From DASQUK01 sp050744525 (GTDB lineage Bacteria > Actinomycetota > Acidimicrobiia > Acidimicrobiales > VFJN01), in assembly GCA_050744525.1 (NCBI GenBank), contig JBOGHG010000073.1, positions 1-16,434 on the forward strand: a stretch of 16,434 nt of DNA, in the 5' to 3' direction. The translations under genes were made by a program, and so were the position numbers. Within the stretch, counting starts at the first letter, position 1. Every line of letters starts with the position of its first letter. Shown in pieces: positions 5,138 through 13,582 of this stretch. The notes below the pieces were generated by a model that worked only from the letters and a program-made list of their open reading frames with translations, was not told the origin of the DNA and did no database searches.

Positions 5138-7411
5138 TCAGCTGCGTCCCTGGGCTGGGCACGCCGGGTGGCAACGAAGGATCTCGCGCCCGCCGAAGCG
5201 GGTCGTGGTGCCGGCGCCGATTTCGACTCGGGTGCCGCAGCGTTCGCACCGTCCCGCCACCCGGTTCTTGGGTGCGTCGCCGCCGGCGGTTGGGGTCGTG
5301 AACAGGTCGAGCTGTGCGTGTCCGCTGGACCGGTTTGTTCGGGATGCCGGCCTCGGTGGGCCCGATCGGTTCGGTGTAGTTATCGGTTCGTGTCGCCGGG
5401 GGCCGCGCGGTGTGGGGAGGTGCCCGACCGATTCGGTGACCACGGTGGGTTCCAGTACCGGTGTCACCGCTCCGTGCGGGCGGTCGTGGAGCGGGCAGGT
5501 GCCCTGGTGCGGAGGGGGCAGCGATCGCCCGTCAGTTTCGGTGGGGGTGAGTGCGGCGAGGTCGTTGTCTTCCCACCAGCGCACCATGCGGAGGTGGATG
5601 GGTGGGAGGGTGCCGTGCAGGAGGACGGCTTCGTGGCGGCGCATTTGGCGGATCACGTGGGCGGGGACCAGGTCCTCGCGTTGGAGGTGCTCGGACACGG
5701 TGCGGTGTCCGCCGCCGGTGTCGGCCGACCAGCCCCGCTGCGCGACGTGCTGGGTCCCGGTGACCCGTGACAGGTAGTCGAGGGTGCTGGGGTCGTCGGT
5801 GCCGTTGAAGATGATCTTGGAGCGGTGGCCGCCCAGTACGGCGTCGGCGAGGCTGCCGTAGCGGTGGTTGATCTGGGAGCGGGACTGCCAGCCGGTGACG
5901 AACATCCCGCCCAGGCCGGCGATGGTGGAGACCTCTTCGGGCAGCCATTGCAGCTCGAGTTGGCCGGCCTCGTCGATCACGATCAACAGGGGCTTGGAGA
6001 GCTTTCGGCCGGCGATGTCCCAGGCGTGGATCTGCTCGCGCAGATCGCCCAGTAGGCCGCCGAGGACCGGGGCGAGGCGGGCGAACTCGGTCGCTGGCGC
6101 GGTCAGGTACAGGGTGTTGGCCCGGCCCTGGGGGCCGTCCATCAACCAGTCGAGGTCCAGGTAGCGGGGGGTGTGGTCCCAGCTCTCGTCGGACCAGTAG
6201 GCGGCTCGGGGGTCGAGCGAAGCTGAGTGGGCGACGGAGGGTTCGGTCCAGGCCTCGAACGCCAGCCGGGCGGTGGCGTAGATCGAGGCGCGGATGCGGG
6301 GGTCTTCGCCTTCGAAGGCCATGAGCTTGGTCATGGCGTCCTTGGCCAGCAGCCGCACCTCTAGCGGCCGGGTGTCGTCGAGGCCGAGGCGGATCAGCTG
6401 GTTGACGGTCGGGTCGGTGATGCCCACGTGCATGAAGGCCCAGGACGCCAACCGTCCGATCGTCAACGGCTCCCGCTCGCCAGCGCCCTCGGTGGGGGGC
6501 AGTTGGGAGAGGCCGGCCAGGCACATGTAGGCGCTCGTCAGCGTTTCGCCGTGGGAGGCCCAGAAGTCGCCACCGGTCACCCCGTTGCGGGGGATGGCCT
6601 GGGCCAAGGCCCGGCCTGCGCGCAGGGCCCCGGAGGTGGTGGTGACGTCGCGCAGCGGGGTCCAGCGGGCGGTCGGCAGCCGGGTCACTCCACCGGGGTC
6701 GAACACCGCCAGCTCGCCGCGGCGGGCACGGGCGGCGGCGGTGGCGTCGTACAGGTCGCGTTTGACCGACAACGCGACGACGGGGCCGTCCCAGCCGATG
6801 ATCCCCGCCGATGCGAGCACGGTCTTGCCTGATCGGGTCGGGCCGATCAGGGCTACCGATCCTCGGTCCCCCTGGACTCGCGCCGCCCGACCGCGGGCGG
6901 GGTGGCGTTGGCGGTCCTCGGTCGCCAGCAGCGGTCCCCGGGGGGCGAGGCGGCCCAGCAGCAGGCGACCGGTCGGTGGCACCGAACCCGCCACGACCAG
7001 CGGCCGCACGTCCCGCCGCCGGGCCACCCGGGCATCCGCGGGGACACCGAACAAGGCGCGAGACGGCGACGACCAGCGCCGCCAGACCCACACCCCACCG
7101 GCAACCAACCCGGCCATCGCAACGGCGGTGAGGACGGTGCACGCCCAGTAGAGGGCCGGACCCGGCAAGCCGCGGGCGTGCCCTGCCCATGCCTCGGTGG
7201 GGTTGCCCGGCGTCGACACGAGACGGCCAGCGACCGTCAGCCAGTCGCCGATCCCGCCGGAAACGGAACCTCCCGACACGGTGGCCGCTAGCCGGGCGCC
7301 GGCCCAGACGACGACGCCGGCGCCGAGCGCCAGGGCGCCGAGCACGACGAGGACGAGTTCCCCGCCGCCCCAGGGTGGCTCCCGTCGGGGCGTCGGCGTC
7401 AGCGGACCCAT
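5138..7411 (-). CDS. VirD4/TraG-type conjugative coupling ATPase
   Basis: This is a 757-aa type IV secretion coupling protein that should dock the relaxase-DNA complex on the mating channel and drive transfer. Two N-terminal membrane segments (about 19-38 and 88-108) anchor it. The nucleotide-binding domain has Walker A GPTRSGKT (190-197) and Walker B LLIVIDEAGQL (475-485). Further VirD4/TraG hallmarks are DLYDATAAARARRGELAVFD (219-238) and TGWQSRSQI (506-514), with the substrate-facing all-alpha part between. Residues 620-715 are Pro/Thr-rich and probably disordered. The C-terminus has Cys722, Cys725, Cys747 and Cys751 in a CxxC...CxxxC arrangement, suggesting a small zinc ribbon that many VirD4 proteins lack. 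The ATG at 7411 follows GGAGGG by eight bases. It is cut off from the rest of the transfer operon by the divergent gene at 7558. Confidence 0.92.
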   Translation of the reverse strand: MGPLTPTPRREPPWGGGELVLVVLGALALGAGVVVWAGARLAATVSGGSVSGGIGDWLTVAGRLVSTPGNPTEAWAGHARGLPGPALYWACTVLTAVAMAGLVAGGVWVWRRWSSPSRALFGVPADARVARRRDVRPLVVAGSVPPTGRLLLGRLAPRGPLLATEDRQRHPARGRAARVQGDRGSVALIGPTRSGKTVLASAGIIGWDGPVVALSVKRDLYDATAAARARRGELAVFDPGGVTRLPTARWTPLRDVTTTSGALRAGRALAQAIPRNGVTGGDFWASHGETLTSAYMCLAGLSQLPPTEGAGEREPLTIGRLASWAFMHVGITDPTVNQLIRLGLDDTRPLEVRLLAKDAMTKLMAFEGEDPRIRASIYATARLAFEAWTEPSVAHSASLDPRAAYWSDESWDHTPRYLDLDWLMDGPQGRANTLYLTAPATEFARLAPVLGGLLGDLREQIHAWDIAGRKLSKPLLIVIDEAGQLELQWLPEEVSTIAGLGGMFVTGWQSRSQINHRYGSLADAVLGGHRSKIIFNGTDDPSTLDYLSRVTGTQHVAQRGWSADTGGGHRTVSEHLQREDLVPAHVIRQMRRHEAVLLHGTLPPIHLRMVRWWEDNDLAALTPTETDGRSLPPPHQGTCPLHDRPHGAVTPVLEPTVVTESVGHLPTPRGPRRHEPITTPNRSGPPRPASRTNRSSGHAQLDLFTTPTAGGDAPKNRVAGRCERCGTRVEIGAGTTTRFGGREILRCHPACPAQGRS

Positions 7412-7557
7412 CGCCCGCGCCCTCCGTTCCTGGGCTGGGGGTAGGCAAGGTCGGCCACGGGCGAGTTCGGGACGTAGTCCGGGCCCAGACCGGGGACGAG
7501 GCCGGGGAGGTCGGTTTCGGACGCTCCTTGCATCCCCACGGATGCAAGGAGCACCCC
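7412..7557. promoter_or_regulatory. Divergent control region between the coupling-protein gene and the sigma-like gene
   Basis: The 146 bases between starts at 7411 (minus) and 7558 (plus) should hold both promoters. The striking feature is the perfect 13-bp inverted repeat at 7523-7552. No clear -10/-35 pair was found. An intergenic palindrome beside a coupling-protein gene could also belong to an origin of transfer, but no relaxase is present to support that. Confidence 0.45.
7523..7552. promoter_or_regulatory. Perfect 13-bp inverted repeat that contains the ribosome-binding site of the gene at 7558
   Basis: GCTCCTTGCATCC (7523-7535) and GGATGCAAGGAGC (7540-7552) are exact reverse complements separated by CCAC. 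The right arm contains AAGGAG (7546-7551), the Shine-Dalgarno sequence for the ATG at 7558, so in RNA the site would be locked in a very stable hairpin. As DNA it is an ideal operator for a dimeric repressor. Either reading implies tight control of the plus-strand gene, and as an operator it could also act on the divergent coupling-protein gene. Confidence 0.75.
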
Positions 7558-8265
7558 ATGAACCTCTACCACCGGATCGACGACGGCTACCGGCGTCTCC
7601 GCGGTCGCCCCCGCCCGGGCTGGCTCACCGAAGTCTTCGCCGGTGACCTCGACGACGCGGTGACGATCATCCGCCGCGACCAGCCCGACTCCACCGACTC
7701 CGATCGCCTCCTGAGCGCGCTGATCCAGGTGGGCCGGGAGGAGCCCGACGCGTTGACTATCGCCCTGCACGCTCTCGCCCCCAAGCTGCGGACCCGGTTG
7801 GCACGCACGGTCACCGACGACTACCGCAGCGACGTGTTGACCGACCTCGCATTCGTGTTGCTGGACGGCTCTCTCGACGGGCCGCGACTGGCCGCTCGAG
7901 TGGTGAACCGGGCCCACAGCCGAGCCCACAAGGCCGTCCAACGGACCCGCCTCCACGGGACCGTGAACGTCACGACGGTGGCACCCCGGGGCCCCGAGCA
8001 TTTCAACCGCCTGCAGGCGCACGACGAGGACATCGCGGCGACCGTCGCCCGGCGCGTCGACCTCGCCCGCTTCCACGTTGCGGTCCAGACAGCGATCGAC
8101 CGAGGTGACCTCAGCGAGCTCGCGTGGGCCGCGTACTGTGACCACCGGCTCCGTCGCGTGCTCGACCCCGACGCCCGGGTCTGCTCCGGCCACGAACGCA
8201 TCACCGCCAGCCGCACAGCCCGCAAGCTCATCCCGCTCATCGACACCTACCTGCACGCGGCCTGA
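7558..8265 (+). CDS. Uncharacterised protein with a weakly sigma-factor-like layout, embedded in the conjugation cluster
   Basis: This is a 235-aa soluble protein. The ATG at 7558 is chosen because AAGGAG lies six bases before it; the frame is open back to 7189, but that part is antisense to the coupling-protein gene. I do not recognise a named family. Residues 50-130 form helices with a basic end (NRAHSRAHKAVQRTR), as in sigma region 2-type folds. Residues 165-230 end in a helix-turn-helix-like stretch (HERITASRTARKLIPLI), reminiscent of region 4 recognition helices. A role as a DNA-binding regulator of transfer is plausible, supported by the palindrome that overlaps its ribosome-binding site and by its divergent position between two halves of the transfer genes. 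This is inference; it may instead be an accessory conjugation protein. Confidence 0.65.
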   Translation: MNLYHRIDDGYRRLRGRPRPGWLTEVFAGDLDDAVTIIRRDQPDSTDSDRLLSALIQVGREEPDALTIALHALAPKLRTRLARTVTDDYRSDVLTDLAFVLLDGSLDGPRLAARVVNRAHSRAHKAVQRTRLHGTVNVTTVAPRGPEHFNRLQAHDEDIAATVARRVDLARFHVAVQTAIDRGDLSELAWAAYCDHRLRRVLDPDARVCSGHERITASRTARKLIPLIDTYLHAA

Positions 8266-8389
8266 CCCACCCCTGGACCACGCCGATCGCGACGTGGACG
8301 AGTCGCTGCGAGGTGGCGAGGAGTAACCGCTGACCTGTGCCCACCGGCTTGGTCACCGCACCGAATGGGCCAGTTGCGCCCGGCCGCGT
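8266..8389. other. Short convergent gap
   Basis: 124 bases separate the stops of the plus-strand sigma-like gene and the minus-strand primase gene. A terminator would be expected, but I found no convincing hairpin with a T-run on either strand. Confidence 0.35.
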
Positions 8390-9517
8390 TCAGGACGGCC
8401 CGATCCCGACGTCTGTGATCGCCCGCGGTGCCCGGACCAGAGGAACGTCAGCCAGTTCTCTTCCCAGTGCGATGCGGACGGTCCAGTTCTGATCGTCGCA
8501 CGCCCAGCTGTTGAGGTCGTGACCGTCGGGGGGTCCGATCACGGTGAGCTCGAGTCCGTCGCCGCGGAGGAGCTGGCCAAGGTGTTCTCCCCACCGCCGG
8601 CCGGCGGGGTCGGCGTCGATGACCGCAACGAGGCGTTGGTGATGCCGGTCGGCGTGGTGGGCGAGCCGGGCGGCCACCACGCGGTCGGGGGCTTGGGAGC
8701 CGAGGATGCCGACCGCCGCGTAGCCACCTTGGGCAGCGGTGAGGGCGTCGGGGATCCCCTCGCACACCAGGAGCAGTCCCGCTCGCCCCTGACCGCTGGG
8801 TTGTCGGGTCCAGGCCAGGCGGGGGTTGGTGCCCAACGCGGCCGCCGGGTTGTCGTACTTGGAGTCGTCGCCGGGGGCGAGGTAGCGGGTCTGCACGTAG
8901 GTGAGGTGGCCGTCGGGGGCCAGCACCGAGAACGTGGCGGCGGTCGAGGTTCCGTGCGGGAGGCCGCGGGGTCGGCGCATCAGCTGCCGTCCTGGGTCGG
9001 CGCCGACGCGGTTGGCGCGGATCGTGTCGTCGTTGAACCCTCGCTCGTGGAGCCAGTCGCGGACCCGTCGACCGGTCGGGGTCCACAGGATGCGTTCGCA
9101 CGCCTGGACGTAGCGAACAACGGCGGGAGCCAGCGGCACCACCGCCGGGAGGGTGGGGCGGGGTTTGCGGGTGATGGGCGGAAGCGGGCGGTCGGGGATC
9201 ATGCCGGCCCGGTTGGCGAGCCAGTCGATGGCCTCGCCGCGTGTCATACGCTGGGTGGCAACGACCAGGTCGATGGCGTCGCCGCGGTGGGTGTCGTCGC
9301 CGGACCAGCAGCGCCAGCGTTCGTGGCCCCGGTGGTCGGTGTGCATGGTGACCGAGGCGTGATGGTCGGCATGATCGGGGACAGGGCAGTGCCAGCGTCG
9401 GCCCCGGATGGCATGGGTGGCGGGCTGGGCCAGTTCGTCGAGCAGCCGGGCGAGGTCGGTGCGGGCGACCACGTCCTCGATGGCCCACCGTGGACGCCGC
9501 TGCCCGCGGTCGGTCAC
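8390..9517 (-). CDS. DNA primase of the conjugative element (CHC2-type zinc finger and Toprim)
   Basis: This is a 375-aa protein starting at a GTG (9517-9515) that overlaps the TGA of the upstream ATPase gene (GTGA); the frame extends further upstream, but only antisense-like sequence lies there. The N-terminal zinc-finger region reads RWHCPVPDH (41-49) ... WRCWSGDD (68-75), then HRGDAIDLVV. The fourth expected Cys is Ser72, so the metal site is either degenerate or uses a nearby His. The Toprim domain follows: LLLVCEGIPDAL (248-259, Glu253) and LVAVIDADPAG (296-306, Asp301 and Asp303), the acidic residues that hold metal in primases and topoisomerases. No helicase domain is attached. Its place as the last gene of the coupled operon suggests that it primes the complementary strand after transfer, or replication of the excised element. 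It acts in the cytoplasm. Confidence 0.85.
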   Translation of the reverse strand: MTDRGQRRPRWAIEDVVARTDLARLLDELAQPATHAIRGRRWHCPVPDHADHHASVTMHTDHRGHERWRCWSGDDTHRGDAIDLVVATQRMTRGEAIDWLANRAGMIPDRPLPPITRKPRPTLPAVVPLAPAVVRYVQACERILWTPTGRRVRDWLHERGFNDDTIRANRVGADPGRQLMRRPRGLPHGTSTAATFSVLAPDGHLTYVQTRYLAPGDDSKYDNPAAALGTNPRLAWTRQPSGQGRAGLLLVCEGIPDALTAAQGGYAAVGILGSQAPDRVVAARLAHHADRHHQRLVAVIDADPAGRRWGEHLGQLLRGDGLELTVIGPPDGHDLNSWACDDQNWTVRIALGRELADVPLVRAPRAITDVGIGPS

Positions 9518-10827
9518 GTGGTCATAGCCCCGTCCGTGTCCGCGGCCAGCCTTTCGGCGGCGGTGAGCACGGTCTGCACGACCGCGCCTCGGCGCTGCAG
9601 CCGCCACAGGGCTCGACCGCGTACGAGCTGCCCACACCAGGCTCGTTCCCGTTCGGAGAGCCCGAACATCTCCCCGGCGACCGGGACCTGGTCGGGGGGC
9701 TGGCGGAACACGATGCGGGTCTGGACATCGGAGAGGAGCCCGGCGGCGATCTTGGCCACCGAGGTGCCGTCGTCCGCTTGGGCGGTGAGATCCGCGGGGC
9801 GGTGGCAGACCAGCCAGGTGGCCACGCCGTAGGTGCGCGACAGCTTCAGGGAGCCTTGGAAGTGACGGGCGCCGTAACGCACCGCGGCCCACGCCTCGTC
9901 GATGACCTGCAGCACCCGCCGCTGCGAGTCGCGCTGCAGCGCCGTGGCGAGCCAGGACGTGGCGGCGAGCATGACGAGCGGGAGGGCTTCGTCGTCGCCG
10001 TAGACCGCGGACAGGTCGATCACGAACCCGGGCCCGCTGTCCCAGTCGACGTGCACCGAGGTGGGGGCGTCGAACATGCCCGCCAGGGTCCGGGTCAGCA
10101 GCTTGTCGAGCGCGAAGGCGACCGGGGCGACGGCCTGGGCGAGCTCGAGTGGGGTGCGCCGCGACAGCGCCACGAGCTCCTCGGCGGGGTCGCCTATGGT
10201 GGAGGCCACGTCAGCGAGGGTGAATGGCCGGCGGGTGTGGGCCAGGCTGGCGACGGCCCAGCCCAACACGGCGTCTTCGGTGGGGTCGAGGGGCCGGCCG
10301 AGCACACCGGCGACAAGCGCGGTGGCGAGGGACTGGCGGTGGACAGTCTCGGTGGGATCTCCGCGGTGGTCCATGGGGTTCAGGCGGTCGGTGCCGCCGG
10401 GATGCAGCCGGATCACGGGGAGCCCGTGGCGGCCGGCGAATGGCTGGTACTCGCCTTTGGGATCGAGGATGGTCACCATGCGGCGGGGGCCGTAGACGGC
10501 GAGCTCGCGGCCCAGGAAGGCCTTGACCAGGGCGGACTTGCCGCTGCCGATGTCACCGGTGACGACCACGTTCGGGTTGGTCAGGACCCCGGTCTGGTAG
10601 AGCTCGAAGGGGTCGAAGAAGAAGCCCGATCCGCCGCCGGTCACGTTGACGCCGATGTAGGGGCCGCGTGCCCCCACGCCGGTGTCGGTGTGGCAGGGGT
10701 ACACGGAGGCGAGGTGGGCCATGGTGGCTCGGTGCCGCTCGAGCCGGAGCCCCGCCGAGGACCGCCAGGGTGCCGGGACACGATCGTCGGGGTGGCCGCC
10801 ATGGGGATCCGTCTGCCGTCTTGTCAT
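9514..10827 (-). CDS. VirB4/TraC-like conjugation ATPase
   Basis: This is a 437-aa protein holding the C-terminal ATPase part of a VirB4-type motor. Walker A is VVTGDIGSGKSALVKAF (88-104), followed by the VirB4-like ILDPKGEY (120-127). Walker B is VLQVIDEAWA (305-314), and the downstream HFQGSLKLSRTYG and WLVCHRP match the usual motif C region. In actinobacterial systems of this type the VirB4 N-terminal half is encoded separately as the SCO6880-family protein, which is exactly the upstream gene. The ATG (10827-10825) overlaps that gene's stop as ATGA, and its own stop overlaps the primase start as GTGA, so all three are translationally coupled. It should sit at the inner face of the membrane and energise pilus or channel assembly. 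Confidence 0.9.
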   Translation of the reverse strand: MTRRQTDPHGGHPDDRVPAPWRSSAGLRLERHRATMAHLASVYPCHTDTGVGARGPYIGVNVTGGGSGFFFDPFELYQTGVLTNPNVVVTGDIGSGKSALVKAFLGRELAVYGPRRMVTILDPKGEYQPFAGRHGLPVIRLHPGGTDRLNPMDHRGDPTETVHRQSLATALVAGVLGRPLDPTEDAVLGWAVASLAHTRRPFTLADVASTIGDPAEELVALSRRTPLELAQAVAPVAFALDKLLTRTLAGMFDAPTSVHVDWDSGPGFVIDLSAVYGDDEALPLVMLAATSWLATALQRDSQRRVLQVIDEAWAAVRYGARHFQGSLKLSRTYGVATWLVCHRPADLTAQADDGTSVAKIAAGLLSDVQTRIVFRQPPDQVPVAGEMFGLSERERAWCGQLVRGRALWRLQRRGAVVQTVLTAAERLAADTDGAMTT

Positions 10828-12290
10828 GGGGTCGCTTTGCGGGTGACGGCGCGGCCGAGCGGCAGGGCGGCCGCCCAGCCGCGGTCGTGGCGGGCGTCGA
10901 GGGGGCGCAGGTCCAACAGGCTCTGGGCCGCGGCCTGTTCAACATCGGCGCAGTCGTCGTCGAGCTGGTCGAGGGTGGGGGCGGTGACGGTGACGACGCC
11001 GACGAAGCTGAACTCGGCGTGGCCTTCGGACAGCTCCCGTTCCCGGGCCTCGGCGTCGGCCAGCCGTTTGCGTTCGCGGGCGTTGACCCGGAAACCCTTG
11101 CGGGCCTTGAGGTCGCCGTCGGCCTCGCGGGCCATGACCTCCCGGTCGGCGGCGCGGGCGGCGCGGCCCATGGGAACGGGTTCGAGGACGACGGTGACCG
11201 TGCGCAGGCAGTGGGTCTCGACCAGCAGCCCGGCGAGCCAGTCGGCGCCGACGGGGAGCCGGGGCCAGCCGGCGATCCAGTAAGAGCGGTGGTAGGCCCC
11301 GTCGATACGGACGTGACCCCAGTCGGCTTCGACGGCCATCGGCCCCCAGTCCAATGCTCCCCGCCGAGTCGCCGCCGCCAGCGAGCGGGTCAGCGTGGTG
11401 ACGTGTGCGGCGCGGCCCGGGTCGGAACGGACCCGGACGGCGGCGGACAGCTCGACCGGGCTGAGGGGCCCCTCGACGGACAGGCCGGCGGCGTCCAACC
11501 GGGGGCCGAACAGGCGCAGCTCGTCGGCCAGGGTGTCGACGGCGGTGGTCAGCCGGGAGCGGCTGGTGCGCCGCGCCCGAACCTGGCGCTGGTCGACGGT
11601 GACGGCCACCAGGACGTCGTGGGCGGTGGTGACCGGTGCTTGCTCGTCCACCAACGCCATGTAGTCGGCCACGGCCGCCTCCTTGCTGCGGGTGCCTATC
11701 CCGATGGAGTCGAGGAAGGCCCGGTGGTCGTCGCTGGCGACGGGATGGGACCATTCCTGCCAGAGCACCTGGGAGACCGGTGATTGCTCGCGGGCGAACG
11801 GGGACAGCGCCGCACCCCACCCGGTGAGCATCGCGTCCTGCTCGCCCGGTGACGCCAGGGGGAAGCCCTGCCCGCGGACCCGGAGCACGGCGGTGACGGT
11901 GCCCGCGGTGCGGTCCCGCACCACCGCGAACCCGCTGTCGGGCGGTTCCCAGAGCTCCAAGCCGTGCAGCACCTGGGGGAGGGCAGCGCTGGTGTTGTCA
12001 CCGAGCAGCGGTGGGCGGACCCAGCGGGCCGTGCCGAGCCGGCGGGCGGTGAGCAGCTGGATCCCGGGGACGAGGCTGTCGGCCAGCGGCGTGCCGCGCC
12101 AGCGGCCGAACGCCAGCCCGCACCCGGCCACGGGACCGATCAGACCGACCAGCGGCGGCAGCGGGCTCTGGAGGACGAGGGCAAGAAACAGGACACCGGC
12201 AACGACGGGGACGGCTTGGCGGGCGGCGAGTCCGAGTAGCAGGCCGGGGCGGTGAGCGTCGGCGAACCGGTAGGTCCGCACGTCGCTCAC
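10824..12290 (-). CDS. SCO6880-family conjugation protein (membrane-anchored VirB4 N-terminal-type partner)
   Basis: This is a 488-aa protein from a GTG at 12290 that overlaps the TGA of the upstream TrbL-like gene (GTGA). Two closely spaced N-terminal membrane segments (about 28-41 and 45-62) are followed by FGRWRGTPLADSL, a PrgI-like hairpin, and then a long soluble region. The soluble part has VLRVRGQGFPLASPGEQDAM (145-164), SPFAREQSPVSQVLWQEWSH, a central RSRLTTAVDTLADELRLFGP, and a C-terminal segment where VTVTAPTLDQLDDDCADVEQ matches the end of VirB4 N-domains. No Walker motif is present, as expected, because the ATPase is the next gene. The family is the signature of actinobacterial type IV secretion loci and is thought to form the ATPase's membrane docking part. 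It appears full length. Confidence 0.87.
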   Translation of the reverse strand: MSDVRTYRFADAHRPGLLLGLAARQAVPVVAGVLFLALVLQSPLPPLVGLIGPVAGCGLAFGRWRGTPLADSLVPGIQLLTARRLGTARWVRPPLLGDNTSAALPQVLHGLELWEPPDSGFAVVRDRTAGTVTAVLRVRGQGFPLASPGEQDAMLTGWGAALSPFAREQSPVSQVLWQEWSHPVASDDHRAFLDSIGIGTRSKEAAVADYMALVDEQAPVTTAHDVLVAVTVDQRQVRARRTSRSRLTTAVDTLADELRLFGPRLDAAGLSVEGPLSPVELSAAVRVRSDPGRAAHVTTLTRSLAAATRRGALDWGPMAVEADWGHVRIDGAYHRSYWIAGWPRLPVGADWLAGLLVETHCLRTVTVVLEPVPMGRAARAADREVMAREADGDLKARKGFRVNARERKRLADAEARERELSEGHAEFSFVGVVTVTAPTLDQLDDDCADVEQAAAQSLLDLRPLDARHDRGWAAALPLGRAVTRKATP

Positions 12291-13582
12291 GAGTCACCCC
12301 ATTGTTCAGGGTCGTGGTGGTCGTCGCCGCTTGTCGGGGCGCGGGCGGTATGCGGCGGTGGTGCCGGCGCGGCCCGGGCAGCACGCTGTGGCCCACGGCG
12401 GGTGGGCGTCGTGTCGGTGGCCCCCGGCGGCGGGGTGCTCTCGGCTGATCGTGAGGCGTGGCCGCCGCTGGTGCTGTGGACGCCCGTGCCCGCCGGTGAG
12501 GCGCGGTCTGGTTGGTGGCCTGACAGCCCGGCGATCCCGCCCCGTGGTGTGGCGCCTTGGACGCCGGCCTGGCCGGCGACGACCCGCGTCGCCGTGGACG
12601 CGGCGCGGGTTGTGGCGAGGCCCTTGACCATCAAGGCGGTGTGCGCGGCGGTCGTGGCGCTGCGGCCCCACCCACCGGCGACGCCAGCACCGACGGCGGC
12701 AGCTTCGACGGTCGGCATCAGCTTGTAGAGCACGAGCGGGGTGACCGCGGCGATCACAAAGCACACGAACCCGGTCATCAAGGTGGCCACTGCGGCGGCG
12801 CCGTCGTTGATGACCGCCTCGGCGTCGGGGTCGCCGGCGGGGTTGGCGACGAGCTTCACCGCCACCACCAGGGTGACGACGATGGCCAGCTTGGAAACCA
12901 CCAACGCCACGGTGAGATGGACGAGTTTGCGGGCCGACCCGCGAAACACCGGCAGCACGTTGGCGGACCACACGATGGGCGCCAGGGCGGCGGCGACGTA
13001 GATCAGCGCCGAGCGCATCAGCAACGACACGACCAACCCGATCAGGCCCAGGAACCCGAAAAGCAGGCACAAGGGACCGACGAAGGTGGTGCTCAACGGT
13101 CCGGTGGTGGTGGCCACGACCACCATGGCTTCGAGCATGGCGACCAGGTCCGGTCGGCCGATCTGCCACACCATGGCCGAGGCCTCGTCCACCACGCCGA
13201 CGAGCACGTCCAGGACCGTGAGGGTGAGCGCCGAGGCGACGATCGCCCGGATCCCTTCCTTGACGGCGTCGCCGATCTGCTCGGGCCGGCCCGCCAGCGC
13301 CGCCTGTGTCGCCGAGGCGAGCATCATCGCCACCGTGACCGCCAGGGCGATCACTCCGACCTGGGCGGCGAGCTCGTTGCGGAACCACCCAGCGGTGACC
13401 CGCGGGGTCGTGCCCGAGTCGAGCACCGACCACACCCACTCGATCAATAACGCGAGCCCGTTGGCGAGCCACGTGTAGATGCCGGTCGTGACCTTGTCCC
13501 ACGCCCAACCCGCCACCGCGCCCGCCGCGTCTGTCACGAACCCGAACAGCGAACCGAGGCCGCCGATGACCCAGTCGAACAT
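12287..13582 (-). CDS. TrbL/VirB6-like polytopic conjugation channel protein
   Basis: This is a 431-aa protein. The ATG at 13582-13580 shares one base with the upstream TGA (TGATG); the frame runs further upstream, but that part is Arg-rich and overlaps the previous gene. Residues 1-290 contain about seven hydrophobic segments (roughly 33-54, 74-92, 113-131, 166-188, 190-209, 222-245 and 263-287). A polar, Pro/Thr/Gly-rich cytoplasmic or periplasmic tail from about 330 to 431 is probably disordered. MLASATQAALAGRPEQIGDA after the second segment, and MRSALIYVAAALAPIVWSAN (189-208), are typical of TrbL/VirB6 relatives in actinobacterial conjugation loci. It should form the inner-membrane part of the DNA channel. 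The neighbouring SCO6880 and VirB4 genes support the call. Confidence 0.85.
   Translation of the reverse strand: MFDWVIGGLGSLFGFVTDAAGAVAGWAWDKVTTGIYTWLANGLALLIEWVWSVLDSGTTPRVTAGWFRNELAAQVGVIALAVTVAMMLASATQAALAGRPEQIGDAVKEGIRAIVASALTLTVLDVLVGVVDEASAMVWQIGRPDLVAMLEAMVVVATTTGPLSTTFVGPLCLLFGFLGLIGLVVSLLMRSALIYVAAALAPIVWSANVLPVFRGSARKLVHLTVALVVSKLAIVVTLVVAVKLVANPAGDPDAEAVINDGAAAVATLMTGFVCFVIAAVTPLVLYKLMPTVEAAAVGAGVAGGWGRSATTAAHTALMVKGLATTRAASTATRVVAGQAGVQGATPRGGIAGLSGHQPDRASPAGTGVHSTSGGHASRSAESTPPPGATDTTPTRRGPQRAARAAPAPPPHTARAPTSGDDHHDPEQWGDS

Noticed and set aside
5532..7559. 675-codon minus-strand open frame overlapping the coupling-protein gene
   Set aside because: It is Arg/Pro-rich with no domain and lies in another frame of the gene carrying the Walker motifs.
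8519..9832. 437-codon plus-strand frame
   Set aside because: It is antisense to the primase gene, which shows zinc-finger and Toprim motifs. The frame has no recognisable domain.
9490..11283. 597-codon plus-strand open frame
   Set aside because: It is antisense to the VirB4-like and SCO6880-type genes, which have clear motifs and coupled starts. Its Gly/Val/Arg/His-rich composition is typical of shadow frames.
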